A DNA stretch of 64,000 bases from positions 2,542,001-2,606,000 of the forward strand of contig JAKULF010000004.1 of NCBI GenBank assembly GCA_022661535.1, in the 5' to 3' direction. This DNA is from Eutypa lata. Taxonomy: Eukaryota > Ascomycota > Sordariomycetes > Xylariales > Diatrypaceae. Position numbers and translations under genes: made by a program. The notes under the pieces were generated by a model that was given only the letters and a program-made list of their open reading frames with translations, was not told the origin of the DNA and searched no databases. How positions within the stretch are numbered: the first letter of the stretch is position 1; every line of letters starts with the position of its first letter. Below, piece by piece: positions 1 to 12,977 of the stretch.

Positions 1-3000
1 GAAGCAGGATGATGAAGAAGAGCCGCCAGCTGTTCGGGCTCGAGTGGCTGAATGCCATCGCCTCGGATGGCATGGCTTGCTAGCTTCCTTAGCAGACTCT
101 AGCTCCCGCAAACTTTAAAAGAATGATATCTAAGGTACGAGATCTTACGGCTAGCGAGTTCTCTTCTTCTTCTTCTTCTTCCATTGCGGAGTAAATCATC
201 CGGGCTGCTTCTTGAACTTAAGAGTAATCAGGGTCGAGACCCTTTTTGGGGGGTTCCAAGGGAAGGGCTTTACGGAATGTCGCGTTCCCTTAGTCTCAAT
301 CTAGCTTTGCGGCGCGACGTCTATTGACAATTATCCCCCTCAAGGAAGAAGTCCATGCTGGACTATGTCTCATTGCTTGAAGTGCCAAGAAAGGGGGTCT
401 GCTAAAGCTTTGCCCCAACCCCTTGGTCGAGATATCTAGGCAGCTAGGTAGATGCTACCTTTGGAGTCTAGACAATCACGGACTACTATTTCTTTCGGTC
501 AATAGCGGGAATGTCTCAAACCCAATTGCTTAGATCAATGCCCTTAGGCTAAAAAAGGGCAAAATTGCTTCCAACGAACTCATATCCCTTTCGTCCCATC
601 TGCCTCATCCCTGGAATAAATATTCCGGCTCTTTGCCGATCTGGTCAACATGTTCTACATTTCACACTCAATATCTTGGAATTCAAGTTGATATCTACTT
701 CTTGAGCGGTCGAAATATATAAAGGTTCCACCGCCCCTTAACCGATAAACCAAGCCTATCGACAGAACGGGATCAGCTAGATATGGACGTCTTGGTATAC
801 TGAGGCTAAGACTTGCCATATATGTAAACTTTATGTATAATAAGGCACATAAACGACGTCTCTTTAATTTTCGTGCTAACTTTACATGTTGAAGTTGTGT
901 ATAATAGTCACTTAATAATAACTTGTTTTTCCTATAAGTCCGCTATGCACAATTTAAAAACAAATACTAAACAGTCCTTATTGAATGTTTAAATTCTTTC
1001 TTTTTATCCATTGCTGTTGGGTTTCCTGCCTGCCGTCTAAGTATAAATGTTGATGAAACCTTTATAATGTTCATGGCAACCAATGTTACTATCGTGACTT
1101 CATACTCCAAAAAGGGGCTTCCTGTCTTAGCACTGAGTGACTACTATGTAAGGTAATGCAAGTTGGTTAGCTCCAGAGCTAAAAGCCTTCTACATTCGTC
1201 AGTCGTGTAGCGGTATAGTCCTTGCATTCTGTTCCGTCACACTTCCAACGGTACTACCATCTCATGATATGTAGCACTAGCATACTTCATATAAAGTTAT
1301 AATGAGGTTCCAAGTAAAAGACCGAGGGCGATAATGTTATAATTTGGATGGGAACCTGCAACGTCTCTAAGGTCGCGATTACCCGAGATTCAGGAACAAA
1401 TGCTTTGTAAGCATTATGATTATTGAGGCGTGATATATATTACCTAGTTTGTACTTATGACATCCTCGTTCCTTATAGCCACTAATTCATGGTCACTATA
1501 AGCGTTATTGTATTTTACTAATGTTGCAACGACATATTTCTCCCCATAGTATAAGTACATTATAAGGCCCTCGATTTCCATAGCTACTGAGCAACGTATA
1601 ACATAGCCCTACGAAGACACGCATGGTGCCTGTTAAAACCATGGTGTGCCGACCCAATACAACTGAATGGTGCAGGGACATGACCTCGCAGCATAGTAAG
1701 ATGCTTCATGAGCCTATGAAGTTGTTAGATGAACTTTGAATATAGTCCCAAGGTAGTGCTCTGCTTTGTGAACAATCAATTCTGTCGAGGTTAGCTTGAT
1801 GTTTATAACAGCGCTTACCTCCTTTGCTATTGGAAGCAGTTCAAAGTCCTGCTTGTCTGTGCAAGATGTTGGCCGTAGTAACTTTCTCTATGCCGTAAAC
1901 ATCCCCGTGATAGACAATGTATTAGATAATGCATTACGAGTACAAGGACCAAGGAAAACAATGTGGAAACGTTATAATCTCTACGGGATAGGCCGGAGCT
2001 TAAGCTTCTGGGTGGTCGTGTACGATTTCTTCCACGGAAGCCATATTTGGTATTGTATACTGTACCCCGTTGGGTTTACGTGATTTGCCTGCCTGAGATG
2101 GTTATATGTTGCATAATCCCTACTCTCTTCCGGGTTTATAATTGTGGTTGCCTGCTCTCTAACAAAGCAGAACAAGTGTTGTGAAGTGATCTTACATGTA
2201 GGATAAAACCGCCAGGCTGACTTAAGCTTACTTTTCTAATCATCATGCTAACAAACTGGAAGCTCGTATTCTCCCAAGTTGTTGGGTATGTAGTTTATAT
2301 ATTCTACCTTGAACTGAAAGCTATTACTATTTAATAGTTACCAGCTGACGCTTGTAATAGTTATATATTGTTTCGAAGCTATGACGACCGGATGTCGCTT
2401 CGAGTCCAGATTCTAGCGTCTCGCTAATATTTCATAGATCGCCGCTAGCCGTATGGGTTTCCTGGATAAGGATACCCGGGTCAGCGTGCCAAGCACGTTT
2501 GAACCCAAGGCTGCGCCTCACCCGCACTACATGATCTGTCAGCGCGCAGTGCCAGCGCTGTTGCAGCATAGGGTTTAGCGTCGGTTGAATGTATGTATGT
2601 AAGGAGGAGCATGAGGCTGGTCGCTGGTCTTCGTACTTCGGACCACCTTTGCTACAAATTCCTTCGTGTTGGAGGAGGAGGCGGGGGAGCGATGAGCGAT
2701 CATGAGGGTTTACGGGGAGAAGAGTGGACGGGTTCTGCAGGTGCGCAGGTCTGGCAAAATTCGGATCTCTCTATTTGTTACATACGGTTATACTGATCGG
2801 CGAGGTGGATCCGGAGAACTTACTAAAATACCACCATAAATGTGGTAACTCGAAGTAACACGGAGTTCCAGATTCGGTTGTTTCAGCGACAACCCCTCCC
2901 TACAGTACCCGGTACCAGATAGACAGACAACAGACAAATCTCTGTCCGCCTTTGCGATCTCTTCGTAGCCGACACAAGGAATTCAAATTCCCTCAGTCAT

Positions 3001-6000
3001 ACGCGGGATGGGGGCAGCTAAGCCTTGGTCATTTAGCTGACAGTTCTGTTAACTAATGATGTCCTTGTTCTGACCACCCCTTTATATTTAGCATACATAC
3101 TGCCATGTACATAGGCTTATGAATGATGTTCACTTGAAGATTGTTATTAGGATCGGGAAGTCCCTACATAAACAAACATTATTGTTTAATATCTTGTTGG
3201 TGGTTGGCAGCTGCCAAGCCTGGTTGCACTGACTTATCTGTCAGAAGATACATGTAGCTTAGGATTTCATCCCTTTCCTGGAGCCTGCTCCCATCGCACA
3301 TCACTCCGGGCTCTCGACTCCCGAAACGGGAATGGTGGACACGGCAACCTCTCTAAACAACGTCGCACTGCAGCTCTGGGCTCCCGGCTCTCGTAGGGCT
3401 CTGCTGTGCAATGGACCAATTGAATTTTGTGAACCTTCTAACGCAATCCGTCTCGAGATGTTGTAAAGGTAGCAACCGATATTTTTTAAAATAAATTTTT
3501 TTTGGGTTGAAATACGTTTATGGAGCCCCGCTATCTGCAAACCTTTATTCTAGGGGCTTTCTGTATTGTACAGAGAGAGGATAAGATATAGGGAATCATA
3601 TTGAGAATAGCAACAACGTTTAAAGGGTAAAATTTACTACAAAAATAAGTGATGGCGATGTACGTATACTGAATGAGTAATGAGGGATTTTATGCTGCCT
3701 ACGATGAAAGCCTGCGCCGCATCCTCCTACCTATCTTCTGATGCCAAAGCCTTATCTACTATATGTATTATTATGTGGGTAGAAGTGGCGCACATACGGG
3801 GGGAGCCTAAGAGTATCAGGAAGTTGAATGGTATCGTCGGAGGTGGGATAGAGGCTACTGGCTACTTATTTTGAATGCTGCGAAGCCAGACGCTCGGGCT
3901 TTAACTTCAACCCGAGATGATGTTAGGAGTCAGCAAGACGTACATAGTTACATACATATTCCGGAATAGTCTTTCAGATGGGGCTATTAATGGCCAATGG
4001 GCATCATACGTAGAGTTACACATATAAATACAGTTACGGTTACCCAATTGCAAGAGGCATTTCGGCTCAGGTGAGTTAACGGACGAATCAAGTATTACGC
4101 TCGGGATGGAGCTTCGCCTTGACACCGCTTGAGCGAGAAGCGAGATCTCGTCCCATATTATCATTACATGCGTCCACATGTAGGCAGTTACATACTTGTA
4201 GGTGCAACGATGATTGATTGTAATGATTTGGACGCGAGTCGGAAAGATGCTCTTAGATTCTCCGACCTGCCTACTTCGTTCGTACTCTGTACCTATTGTC
4301 ATCACACATAATTAAATGGGTATGCAACAGTTGGCGTCATGTCACATTGATTCTCACCATCATTCCAAAATATGAAATCCATAACGACGCTTGGGTCTAA
4401 TTACTACGTATAAGTACCTAGTGTATGTAACGCATCTTGTCTTTTTTTTTGTTTTTGGGAAAAGGGGCCTGGGGGGCCCCGCCATGCCCGCCTCTAACCA
4501 GACTATCAGATCTGGTCGATCACGATAGAGCGACTGGACGGTGAAGATGGAAGATATACAGAGTACATAACAAAAGCTTAAAACTGCACTGCCGGCGACT
4601 ATTCATCAAGCCTCTTCTGACTACATACCTAGAGGTAGTCTATTCCCGTCAGCCTTTCTACATACGCAAGATGTTGCGTGGCTGGGTTCGGTGTCTCTAC
4701 TAATATGACGTTGAATATCACTAATTACAGGACAAATTCTATCCGCGTAGACTTTTTTTAAAAGAAAAACCCGAGTGACTGCCTATCCGATAAAAAAATA
4801 GATGGGGTTTTTTTTCAAGATCTACATCCTCAGCCAACCGAGGTCGCAGTTCAGCTAAATACAGCAACTAACTAAGTAGTCTACCTCACACCCAGCCCAT
4901 CTTAAAAAATGCACACTCACCAAAATCCATCTAACCAAGCTACCAAAAGGTATTATTATAAGCCCATAGCAAAATATCAAATTAAATGTTTACAATTAAT
5001 TCTAAAATATTTCTATACAAACCTTTGCTTAATGAAAATATTTATACTGTTGGTTTTATTATTTCCATTTTTGTTATTAAGTTACTTGTAAATTTCATAG
5101 GGATGGTGGATTTTGGTGAGTGTGCATTTTCTAAGATGGGCTGGGTGCCTCATAGGCCAGATATGCACTAGTTATCACCAACACGGGCTTGACGGGTCAT
5201 TCGGAGTTATGCACACCTTTCCCGCCCTTCCTCTGCTCATTTTGGTAGGAATTGCTCCAAATGCCACCTGGCCAAGCTGGCGGAATGGTCAGTACCGATG
5301 CACAATATGCATAACGTGCATAACATAATAAGTACTAACTACATATAACCAGTATTAGCGACATAACAGCCCCCAACATTAACTACAGTAGAATGAGGCT
5401 TTGAAGGGTGGAACCAGGGAAAACCCCCTTAACTCCCCCTGTGTATGGTTATGTAGTTGCTTTTGAAGAGGCGTCTTAACTGGGTTCTTGGGACTGTTAT
5501 GTATGTGCGACAGTAGGTACTCGAATAAGAAAGAAAGTAGAAGTTAAAACACCAATCATCCCATCTGTCTGTCAGGTGCTAAGTAACGTTATTTGCCTAC
5601 TGAACTCGTGAAAGAAAGTCAATTCATTCACTTCACCCAATCAAAAAGAACAAAAAGAACGTCACACCTTATGCTTATATAAGGCGGACTACAATTAACT
5701 CCGAGATCCCTTACAAAGAGACATGCATACACAGTGCATAGTCTAAGGGAGATAACGTCGCCGTGCCTGTAGTCAGTGATTATATCTGTGTAACTATAAC
5801 TAACATATGCTTACCAATACACCTAAAGATCATTATAGAATAAACATATCGATAAACTGGCTTCAGTTGCTTAGTACATATGTAATTTTCCAGTTAAGAA
5901 TTCTTGGGAAGATGTACTATTTATCCTATTGTTAAATAAATAGCTATCGGTCTCCTTTAGGATAATATCAAGAGAATGTTAGTCATTATGATGTTCGTTC

Positions 6001-6718
6001 ACCCCTGAAGGGCTCCTTGTTAAAGTCGCGTTCTTGCTTGGTTGCCCAGATTTCCCCCCTGTTGTCAGCGAGATTGGCACAGTACGCGTCGACACGTACT
6101 AAGTATAGCGGTGTTCTACAGGCTTGGCTTACTTGTTTAGCGAGAGTTAGCGTCTAGATGCAGTGGGTGTTAGCGCTAACAAATGGGCCTTTCTTTTTTT
6201 CTCGTAGTTACTTCGTACAGTATTTTATTGTACCTACATACTTCCTTGACTTTCATTCGTAACCCCGGCCCATCCGAACTTGTGCATTATTACCTAGCGG
6301 CGGTTTTGATTCTTACTGTTACCACTGGACTGGCTTGCCTTTCCCCCATTCTGTCCTTTCCGCCGTCATCACTAATAACATAACATTTTTGCCTTAACCA
6401 AAAACGAGAAGACTGAATTGTCTGTCGCTTGCTACTCCCAGCAACTAAGTTGGCGCCGTAAAGAAAGACAACCTGCTCTTAGTTCCCAAAGGGCATCGGC
6501 GTTCATCTTTTTGCATCTGCGTCGACCGGTAACTTGCGACAAAGGGAGCCATTCCTCGTCTTCGAATCCACCACCATCCGTCAATTGCCTCGAGTTATCA
6601 TCACCTCCCGCCCCCGAAAACATTTCTCTCTCTTAGGAGACAGTGACGATATTGGCCAGCGAAGGCCACTCTGGCGAACACTTCGGGTTGATCGGGCTCT
6701 GCCCGTACTTCCCTCAGT
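1..6718. other. Gene-poor region, no supported gene
   Basis: No open frame here exceeds 132 codons, none gives a recognisable protein, and none joins plausibly across introns. The sequence is moderately AT-rich with many TpA steps. A short (CTT)n tract lies near 163-182 and a T-run beside a G/C-rich palindromic stretch near 4440-4480. CpG is still present, so classic repeat-induced point mutation is not obvious by eye. The last 300 bases are the upstream region and leader of the flippase gene. The left edge has a frame open for about 38 codons on the + strand that I could not identify. Old degenerate transposon sequence is possible but not shown. Confidence 0.6.
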
Positions 6719-9700
6719 ATGGCGAAGGGAGACGGAGGCAACGAACAAGGGAATGGCAAGGGGACTAGTAGATCAAGATGGGCCACCCGAAAACTCACCG
6801 TGAAGAGCAGTGGCTTGAAGAGGACATCAATACTGGGTAGAAAACACAAAGGGTCTGACCCGACTGAGAAGAAACGACAATCAGGGGTTAGCGACAATCA
6901 AACCTTAGAAGAAGGTCACGATGCCGACATCGACGATGCTGCTACAGCTACAGCTAACGATCAGACTGACGCGAAAAGCACCACTTCGAGTTCCGACGAT
7001 CAAGGCAGGACATTATTCTTCAACCAACCCTTGCCTCCCGAGTTCAAAGATGAAGAAGGAAATCCGATAAATTCTTACGCTAGGAACAAGATTCGAACAG
7101 CCAAATACACGCCCTTGTCTTTCATCCCTAAAAACTTGTGGTTCCAATTTCACAATGTCGCCAACATATTTTTCCTTTTCCTAGTTATTCTAGTAGTAAG
7201 TCAAATTCTAATGTTACTCTGTCTAATCTATGAATACAAAAGATCAAAAGCCAATACATCTTCGTCTAGTTCTTCCCGATCTTTGGGGGCACTAATCCTG
7301 GCCTCAATGCCGTGCCGTTGATATGTATTATCGCGATCACGGCTCTTAAAGATGCCATTGAAGATTATCGCCGGACGATTCTTGACCAAGAGCTAAACAA
7401 TGCACCCGTACATCGCCTTGTTGGCTGGAACAACGTGAACGTGGCCGAGGACAACATTTCTCTATGGAGGCGATTCAAGAAGGGTAACTCGCGATTTTTT
7501 GGCATGTTCTGGCGCTTGATATCGAGTCTATGGAAGAAGAAGCCACAGGAGAAAGACGGACTGGAAGATTCTGCTGACCCTCGAGCATCTATGGAAACGA
7601 AGGCCACGAACCGCCAGTCTATGCTGTCGCCACGGAATGAGAGGTCATCTTTCATGTCTTTCCAGGAGAATATTCAGATGACACCGGTGTCCTCCCCTCT
7701 TCCACGCCAGCACCAGCCGGATCTGCTAGAGACACCTGATCGACCAGAATCTCAGCTTTCATACGACCCGAAGGAGGCAGAGACACTAGCTAGGGTGAAG
7801 GGTGATCTAATCAACCCAACTCTTCCGGTTTCCGGCAATGCAAGATTCCACAAAGACTACTGGAAGAGTATTCAGGTCGGCGACTTCGTACGTATCTACA
7901 ACAACGATGAACTCCCGGCCGATATAATCGTTCTGTCGACTTCTGATACTGATGGCGCCTGCTACGTGGAAACCAAGAATCTGGATGGAGAGACCAACTT
8001 GAAGGTCCGTCAAGCTCTCCGATGTGGCCGGACTCTGAAGCATGCGAGAGACTGTGAACGTGCTCAATTCCGCATCGAGAGCGAGGCTTCTCAGCCGAAC
8101 CTTTACAAGTATAGCGGTGCTATTCGGTGGGAACAGTACATAGCCGGTGTCGGCCCCAGGGAGATGTCTGAGCCAATATCCATCGACAATCTCCTTCTAC
8201 GAGGCTGTAACATTAGGAATACCGAATGGGTTCTTGGCGTCGTTGTGTTTACCGGACACGACACCAAGATCATGATGAACGCTGGTATCACGCCTAGCAA
8301 ACGCGCGCGCATTGCCAGGGAACTGAACTTCAACGTCATATGCAACTTTGGTATCCTCTTCATTATCTGTCTTCTTGCCGCTATCGTTAATGGCTACTCG
8401 TGGTCTCAATCAGATACTTCAACCGCATTTTACGACTTCGGGTCTATCGGTGGTTCTCCATCTATGTCCGGGTTCATCACCTTTTGGGCAGCCCTCATCG
8501 TCTTCCAGAATCTGATTCCCATTTCTCTTTACATCACTCTGGAGATCATCAGAACACTGCAAGCTGTATTCATTTACAGTGATGTACAGATGTATGATGA
8601 GACGATTGATTACCCCTGTGTGCCAAAATCGTGGAATATCTCGGACGACATTGGTCAAATTGAGTACATCTTCTCGGATAAAACGGGAACGCTCACCCAA
8701 AACGTGATGGAATTCAAAAAGGCTACCGTCAATGGCCAACCATATGGTGAAGCCTACACAGAGGCTCAAGCTGGCATGCAGAGACGCCTAGGTATCGATG
8801 TAGTGAAAGAGTCCGCCAAGGCGAAGCGGGAGATCGCAGCGGGCAAAGTGCATGCTTTAGAGGGCCTCAGGAAACTACACGACAACCCCTATCTCCATGA
8901 TGAAGATATGACGTTCATTGCGCCTGACTTTGTTGATGATCTTACTGGAGTATCCGGAGATGAGCAACGCAAAGCTAATGCACACTTCATGCTCGTTTTG
9001 GCTCTGTGCCACACGGTCATCGCAGAGCATGTCCCTGGGGATCAACCGAAGATCGAGTTCAAAGCGCAATCTCCCGACGAAGCCGCTTTGGTGGCAACAG
9101 CACGCGACATGGGGTTTACCGTTTTAGGATCAACTTCCGATGGCATCCGACTCAATGTTATGGGCGAAGAGCGACATTATACTGTTCTTAACACGATTGA
9201 ATTCAACTCTACGCGGAAGCGAATGAGTGCTATCGTCAAGATGCCCGACGGCCGGATCATTCTGTTCTGCAAGGGGGCTGATAGTATTATCTATTCTAGG
9301 CTGAAGCGGGGCGAGCAAGTAGAGCTTCGGAAAAACACCGCTGAACACCTGGAGATGTTCGCTCGAGAGGGTCTAAGAACGTTGTGTATTGCGCAGCGCG
9401 TTCTATCCGAAGAGGAGTATCTCGCTTGGCGCAAAGAGCACGATAGGGCCGCTACCGCTTTGGCTGACAGAGAAGCGAAGTTGGAGGTGGTGGCCGATCA
9501 GATCGAACAGGACCTTACTCTTCTCGGAGGAACCGCTATTGAAGACCGACTTCAGGATGGAGTGCCTGACACCATTGCTTTGCTTGGCGAGGCGGGTATC
9601 AAGCTCTGGGTCCTGACCGGAGACAAGGTCGAGACCGCTATCAACATTGGCTTCTCATGCAATCTTCTCAACAACGACATGGAACTCGTCCATGTGAAAG

Positions 9701-11578
9701 TTGATGAAGACGAAAGTGGAGGGACCGCCGATGACGATTTCGTGACGCAAGTGGAACAACAGCTCGATACCTATCTGAAAGCCTTCAACATCACTGGTAG
9801 TGATGAGGACCTTGCACATGCGCGAAAGAACCACGAGCCACCGGCACCCACCCATGCCCTGATCATTGACGGTTTTACACTTAGATGGGTGCTCCATGAT
9901 AGTGTCAAGCAGAAGTTCCTTCTTTTGTGTAAGCAGTGCAAGTCAGTATTGTGCTGTCGTGTCAGCCCTGCCCAAAAGGCGGCGATGGTGGCTATGGTCA
10001 AGACAGGCCTTGATGTTATGACGATGTCGGTTGGTGATGGTGCCAACGATGTTGCTATGATTCAAGAAGCTGACGTTGGCGTGGGTATTGCTGGTGTGGA
10101 AGGCCGGCAAGCCGTTATGTCGGCAGATTATGCTATAGGCCAATTCCGGTTCCTCCAGCGGCTTGTCCTCGTACACGGACGCTGGTCCTACAGGAGAATG
10201 GCTGAATCCATCTCCAACTTCTTCTACAAGAACATTATTTGGATTTTCACAATTTTCTGGTATCAAGTCTTCTGTCAGTTTGACATTACCTATATTTTCG
10301 AGTTCACCCTTATTATGTTTTTCAACCTTGCCTTTACGTCTCTTCCTCCTATCGTTATGGGTATTTTCGACCAGGACGTGTCCGATGAAGTCTCGCTGGC
10401 CGTCCCTCAGCTTTATCGTCGAGGTATTGAGCGTCTGGAATGGACACAGAAGAAATTTTGGTAAGTCGCCTGAGTAATCATTCGCGAAGCATTGACTGAC
10501 AAATCTTAGGCTGTACATGTTAGATGGTCTGTATCAGAGTGTTATGGGCTTCTTCATTCCATATCTTGCTATAGCCGGGACGCCGTATGTCAGCCAGAAC
10601 GGGTTGGATGTGTCTGAGCGATACCGCCTGGGTCTCTACATCGCTCATCCGAGCGTTATTACCATCAACCTTTACATGCTGATCAACACGTACCGATGGG
10701 ATTGGCTCACATTGATGCTGATTGCCCTCAGTATTCTCTTGATTTTCTTCTGGGTAGGTGTATATACCTCATTTACTGGATCTGGCACTTTGTATGGTGC
10801 AGCCTCGGAAGTCTATGCCCAGCCATCTTTTTGGGCAGTGTGCATCGTTTCCCCGATCGTCTCAATCATGCCTCGGTATTTCATCAAGGCCATCCAGAAG
10901 GTGTACTACCCGTATGATGTTGATATCATTCGGGAGCAAGTTGCTCTAGGGCACTTCAAAAAGCTGGAAGGCGGAGACGCTGAGGAAGAGACAGGCAAGG
11001 CAAGCTCCTCGGTCTCGACGGAATCATCCAATGCTAAACGGCACCCAAAGCTGGATAGCGTCGATGATGATCTCCGGCCCATATATCCGCCGTCTGTCGT
11101 CACTTTCTCTCACGCCGGACACAACGCGCATAGCCAGTCCGGTAGTGACGGTACAAACTACACGCGACACAAGCATTCAACAGAAATACACGTGAATGAA
11201 CCCCCGCAGGAACAGAATGATCTACCACTGGATAGGCATGTAGAGCGGCCAGTCCGCCCATCGTATGATCGGATCCGTCCTTCTTACGACCGTCTACGGG
11301 CCTCGATGGATCTTACCCGCCCGAGTTTTGAAGCCACCGGGGAATTCACTTCAGCTGCCATGCTTAGTCGGCTCGAATCCACGCATTCCCATGTATTAGG
11401 CGAGAACAACAGCAACAACAACAATAATAGCGAGAACAACAAAAACAATAGCGATAACAACAGCAACCGTGAAGGAACCGGAATCGTCGAACGCATACGT
11501 AGGCGGACCCGGGGCAAGTCATTCAAGGCAAAGTCACCGTTTACGCACAAGGATAACCGCATTCACGAGAACGAGTGA
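6719..11578 (+). CDS. DNF1: P4-type phospholipid-translocating ATPase (flippase), Dnf1/Dnf2 class
   Basis: Three coding exons, 6719-7195, 7270-10460 and 10510-11578, give 1578 residues. Introns are 74 and 49 nt with GTAAGT donors. The family flips phospholipids to the cytosolic leaflet at the plasma membrane and in endocytic and secretory compartments, normally with a Cdc50-type partner. Visible signatures are the N-terminal LWFQFHNVANIFF helix entry, the P4 actuator motif DGET near residue 398, the PISL motif in TM4, the phosphorylation loop DKTGT at about 629-633 and the hinge GDGAND at about 1081. The rejoined exon 2/3 reads WLYMLDGLYQSV, a typical TM7 junction. The long insert after TM2 and the overall length fit Dnf1/Dnf2 rather than Drs2 or Neo1. 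An asparagine-rich low-complexity tract sits in the C-terminal tail (11402-11466). The start ATG has a good context and follows a pyrimidine-containing leader. Confidence 0.95.
11402..11466 (+). repeat. AAC/AAT-rich low-complexity tract coding polyasparagine
   Basis: Imperfect AAC/AAT codon run inside the last exon of the flippase gene. It encodes an Asn-rich stretch with interspersed Ser, Glu and Lys in the cytosolic tail, and is likely variable in length between strains. Confidence 0.8.
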
Positions 11579-12977
11579 AGCCTTACCCCGGCTTCGACAC
11601 CGAAACGGATGCACAATACCATACCATTTCGGGACTTAACGCTACCTTCCCTTCTCACATGATACCCCAGGCATTCGATGCTCAGCCACGATTTCCTGCC
11701 ATGATAAACGACCGCCTTTGTTGGTACGAGCATGCCGAAACGGCTCTGCCCGCAGTTCTTGAGAATCTGCAGGTTTTTTTCTTTCCATTCCCTTTCTATT
11801 TCATTTTCTTGCGACGGCGTTGGCGTGGGCGTTTGTTTGGCAATTGCATCAGGGCTGTAGAGAAAGCAACTGTACGAGACGATGATGGCAGTCTGACAGC
11901 GCAGACACATTCCCACTAGTACGATAGACTTCTTTTCCTCCAAGATTCATGGCTCGATATACTACCCACTTTCCTCTGGTGCGGCGCAGTCTAGCAAGAT
12001 GTCATTATTGGGACCTATGATAGGTCGTTTCCAAGTATTTTCGTTTGGTTTGCATCATCTGCTTTTAATTCTGGTTTTGAACCTCTCCATAGGGAATTTT
12101 GGAGGGAACCCTAGGCGTTTTTTCCCGACAGGAGGGACGGAAAGCACAGATGGACGTGATGGTAAATAGCAATGCTTGTATGCGTGTGTGCGTGTGCAGG
12201 CACAGATACTTGCAGAAATTGGGGGAGGGGAGAAAGGGGGTGTCGTGAGGAGGTTGCGAAAGGCGAGGTCGGAGGATGACTACACCCAACCTGTATATAA
12301 GATGTCGGAGTGAAGAACAAGAGAGAAGACGTTGCAAATGGCGAGTCAAATGTTTATATAACCCAATGGCAAACAGCAGTTCTGGAGACTGCGAATGAGA
12401 AAAAGAAAAGAAAGACGCCCTTTTTTAACTCAGTGTCTAATGAAGATACCTAGTCGGTTTGAGGCAATGAATGAAGCTGAGAATAGCTACGTGATTACTT
12501 TATGTTGTTTTTCACTCTGTAACTCCGATGGATATATTGCCCATATCTGTCATATACACGACCAATATCACGATAATGCCCCTGGTGCTATTTCCTCCTG
12601 ATTTTATACAATGTCAAGTACACAGTTATACCACTGTCTTAATTTATGTAACTTGTAACTAGGTAGATAGTTACTTATACGTAATACCGCCATAGTGAAC
12701 AAGCCACAAATGCTTAGCCACAAGGACCCTGAATTTAAAATCGCATGACCGACGTCAGGAAACGGCAGATGGCAGCTTCCGTAACCTATCATCCTCAGGA
12801 CCCTACAACGGCGTTTTCCCGAACAAACGAAGAAACTTTGTGACTTTCCTCTTATTCATGGAGGTTCCATGAAGCTATTTTCAGCCAATTGGCCTTCTAC
12901 GATCGGTTTCTAGCCTAGCATAGTCCGCCAAGCAAGTCAACCTGCGAAGGAAGCTCGGGTTCCCTAGTCCAACAAGC
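11579..12977. other. Intergenic region between DNF1 and the aldehyde dehydrogenase
   Basis: This holds the 3' end of the flippase transcript and the promoter of the next gene. G-rich runs occur around 12221-12240. The open frames on either strand (at most 126 codons) have no recognisable content. I see no RNA gene. Confidence 0.6.

Noticed and set aside
3907..4305. 132-codon minus-strand frame in the left gene-poor region
   Set aside because: No recognisable domain, no plausible neighbouring exons, and an equally meaningless overlapping frame on the other strand.
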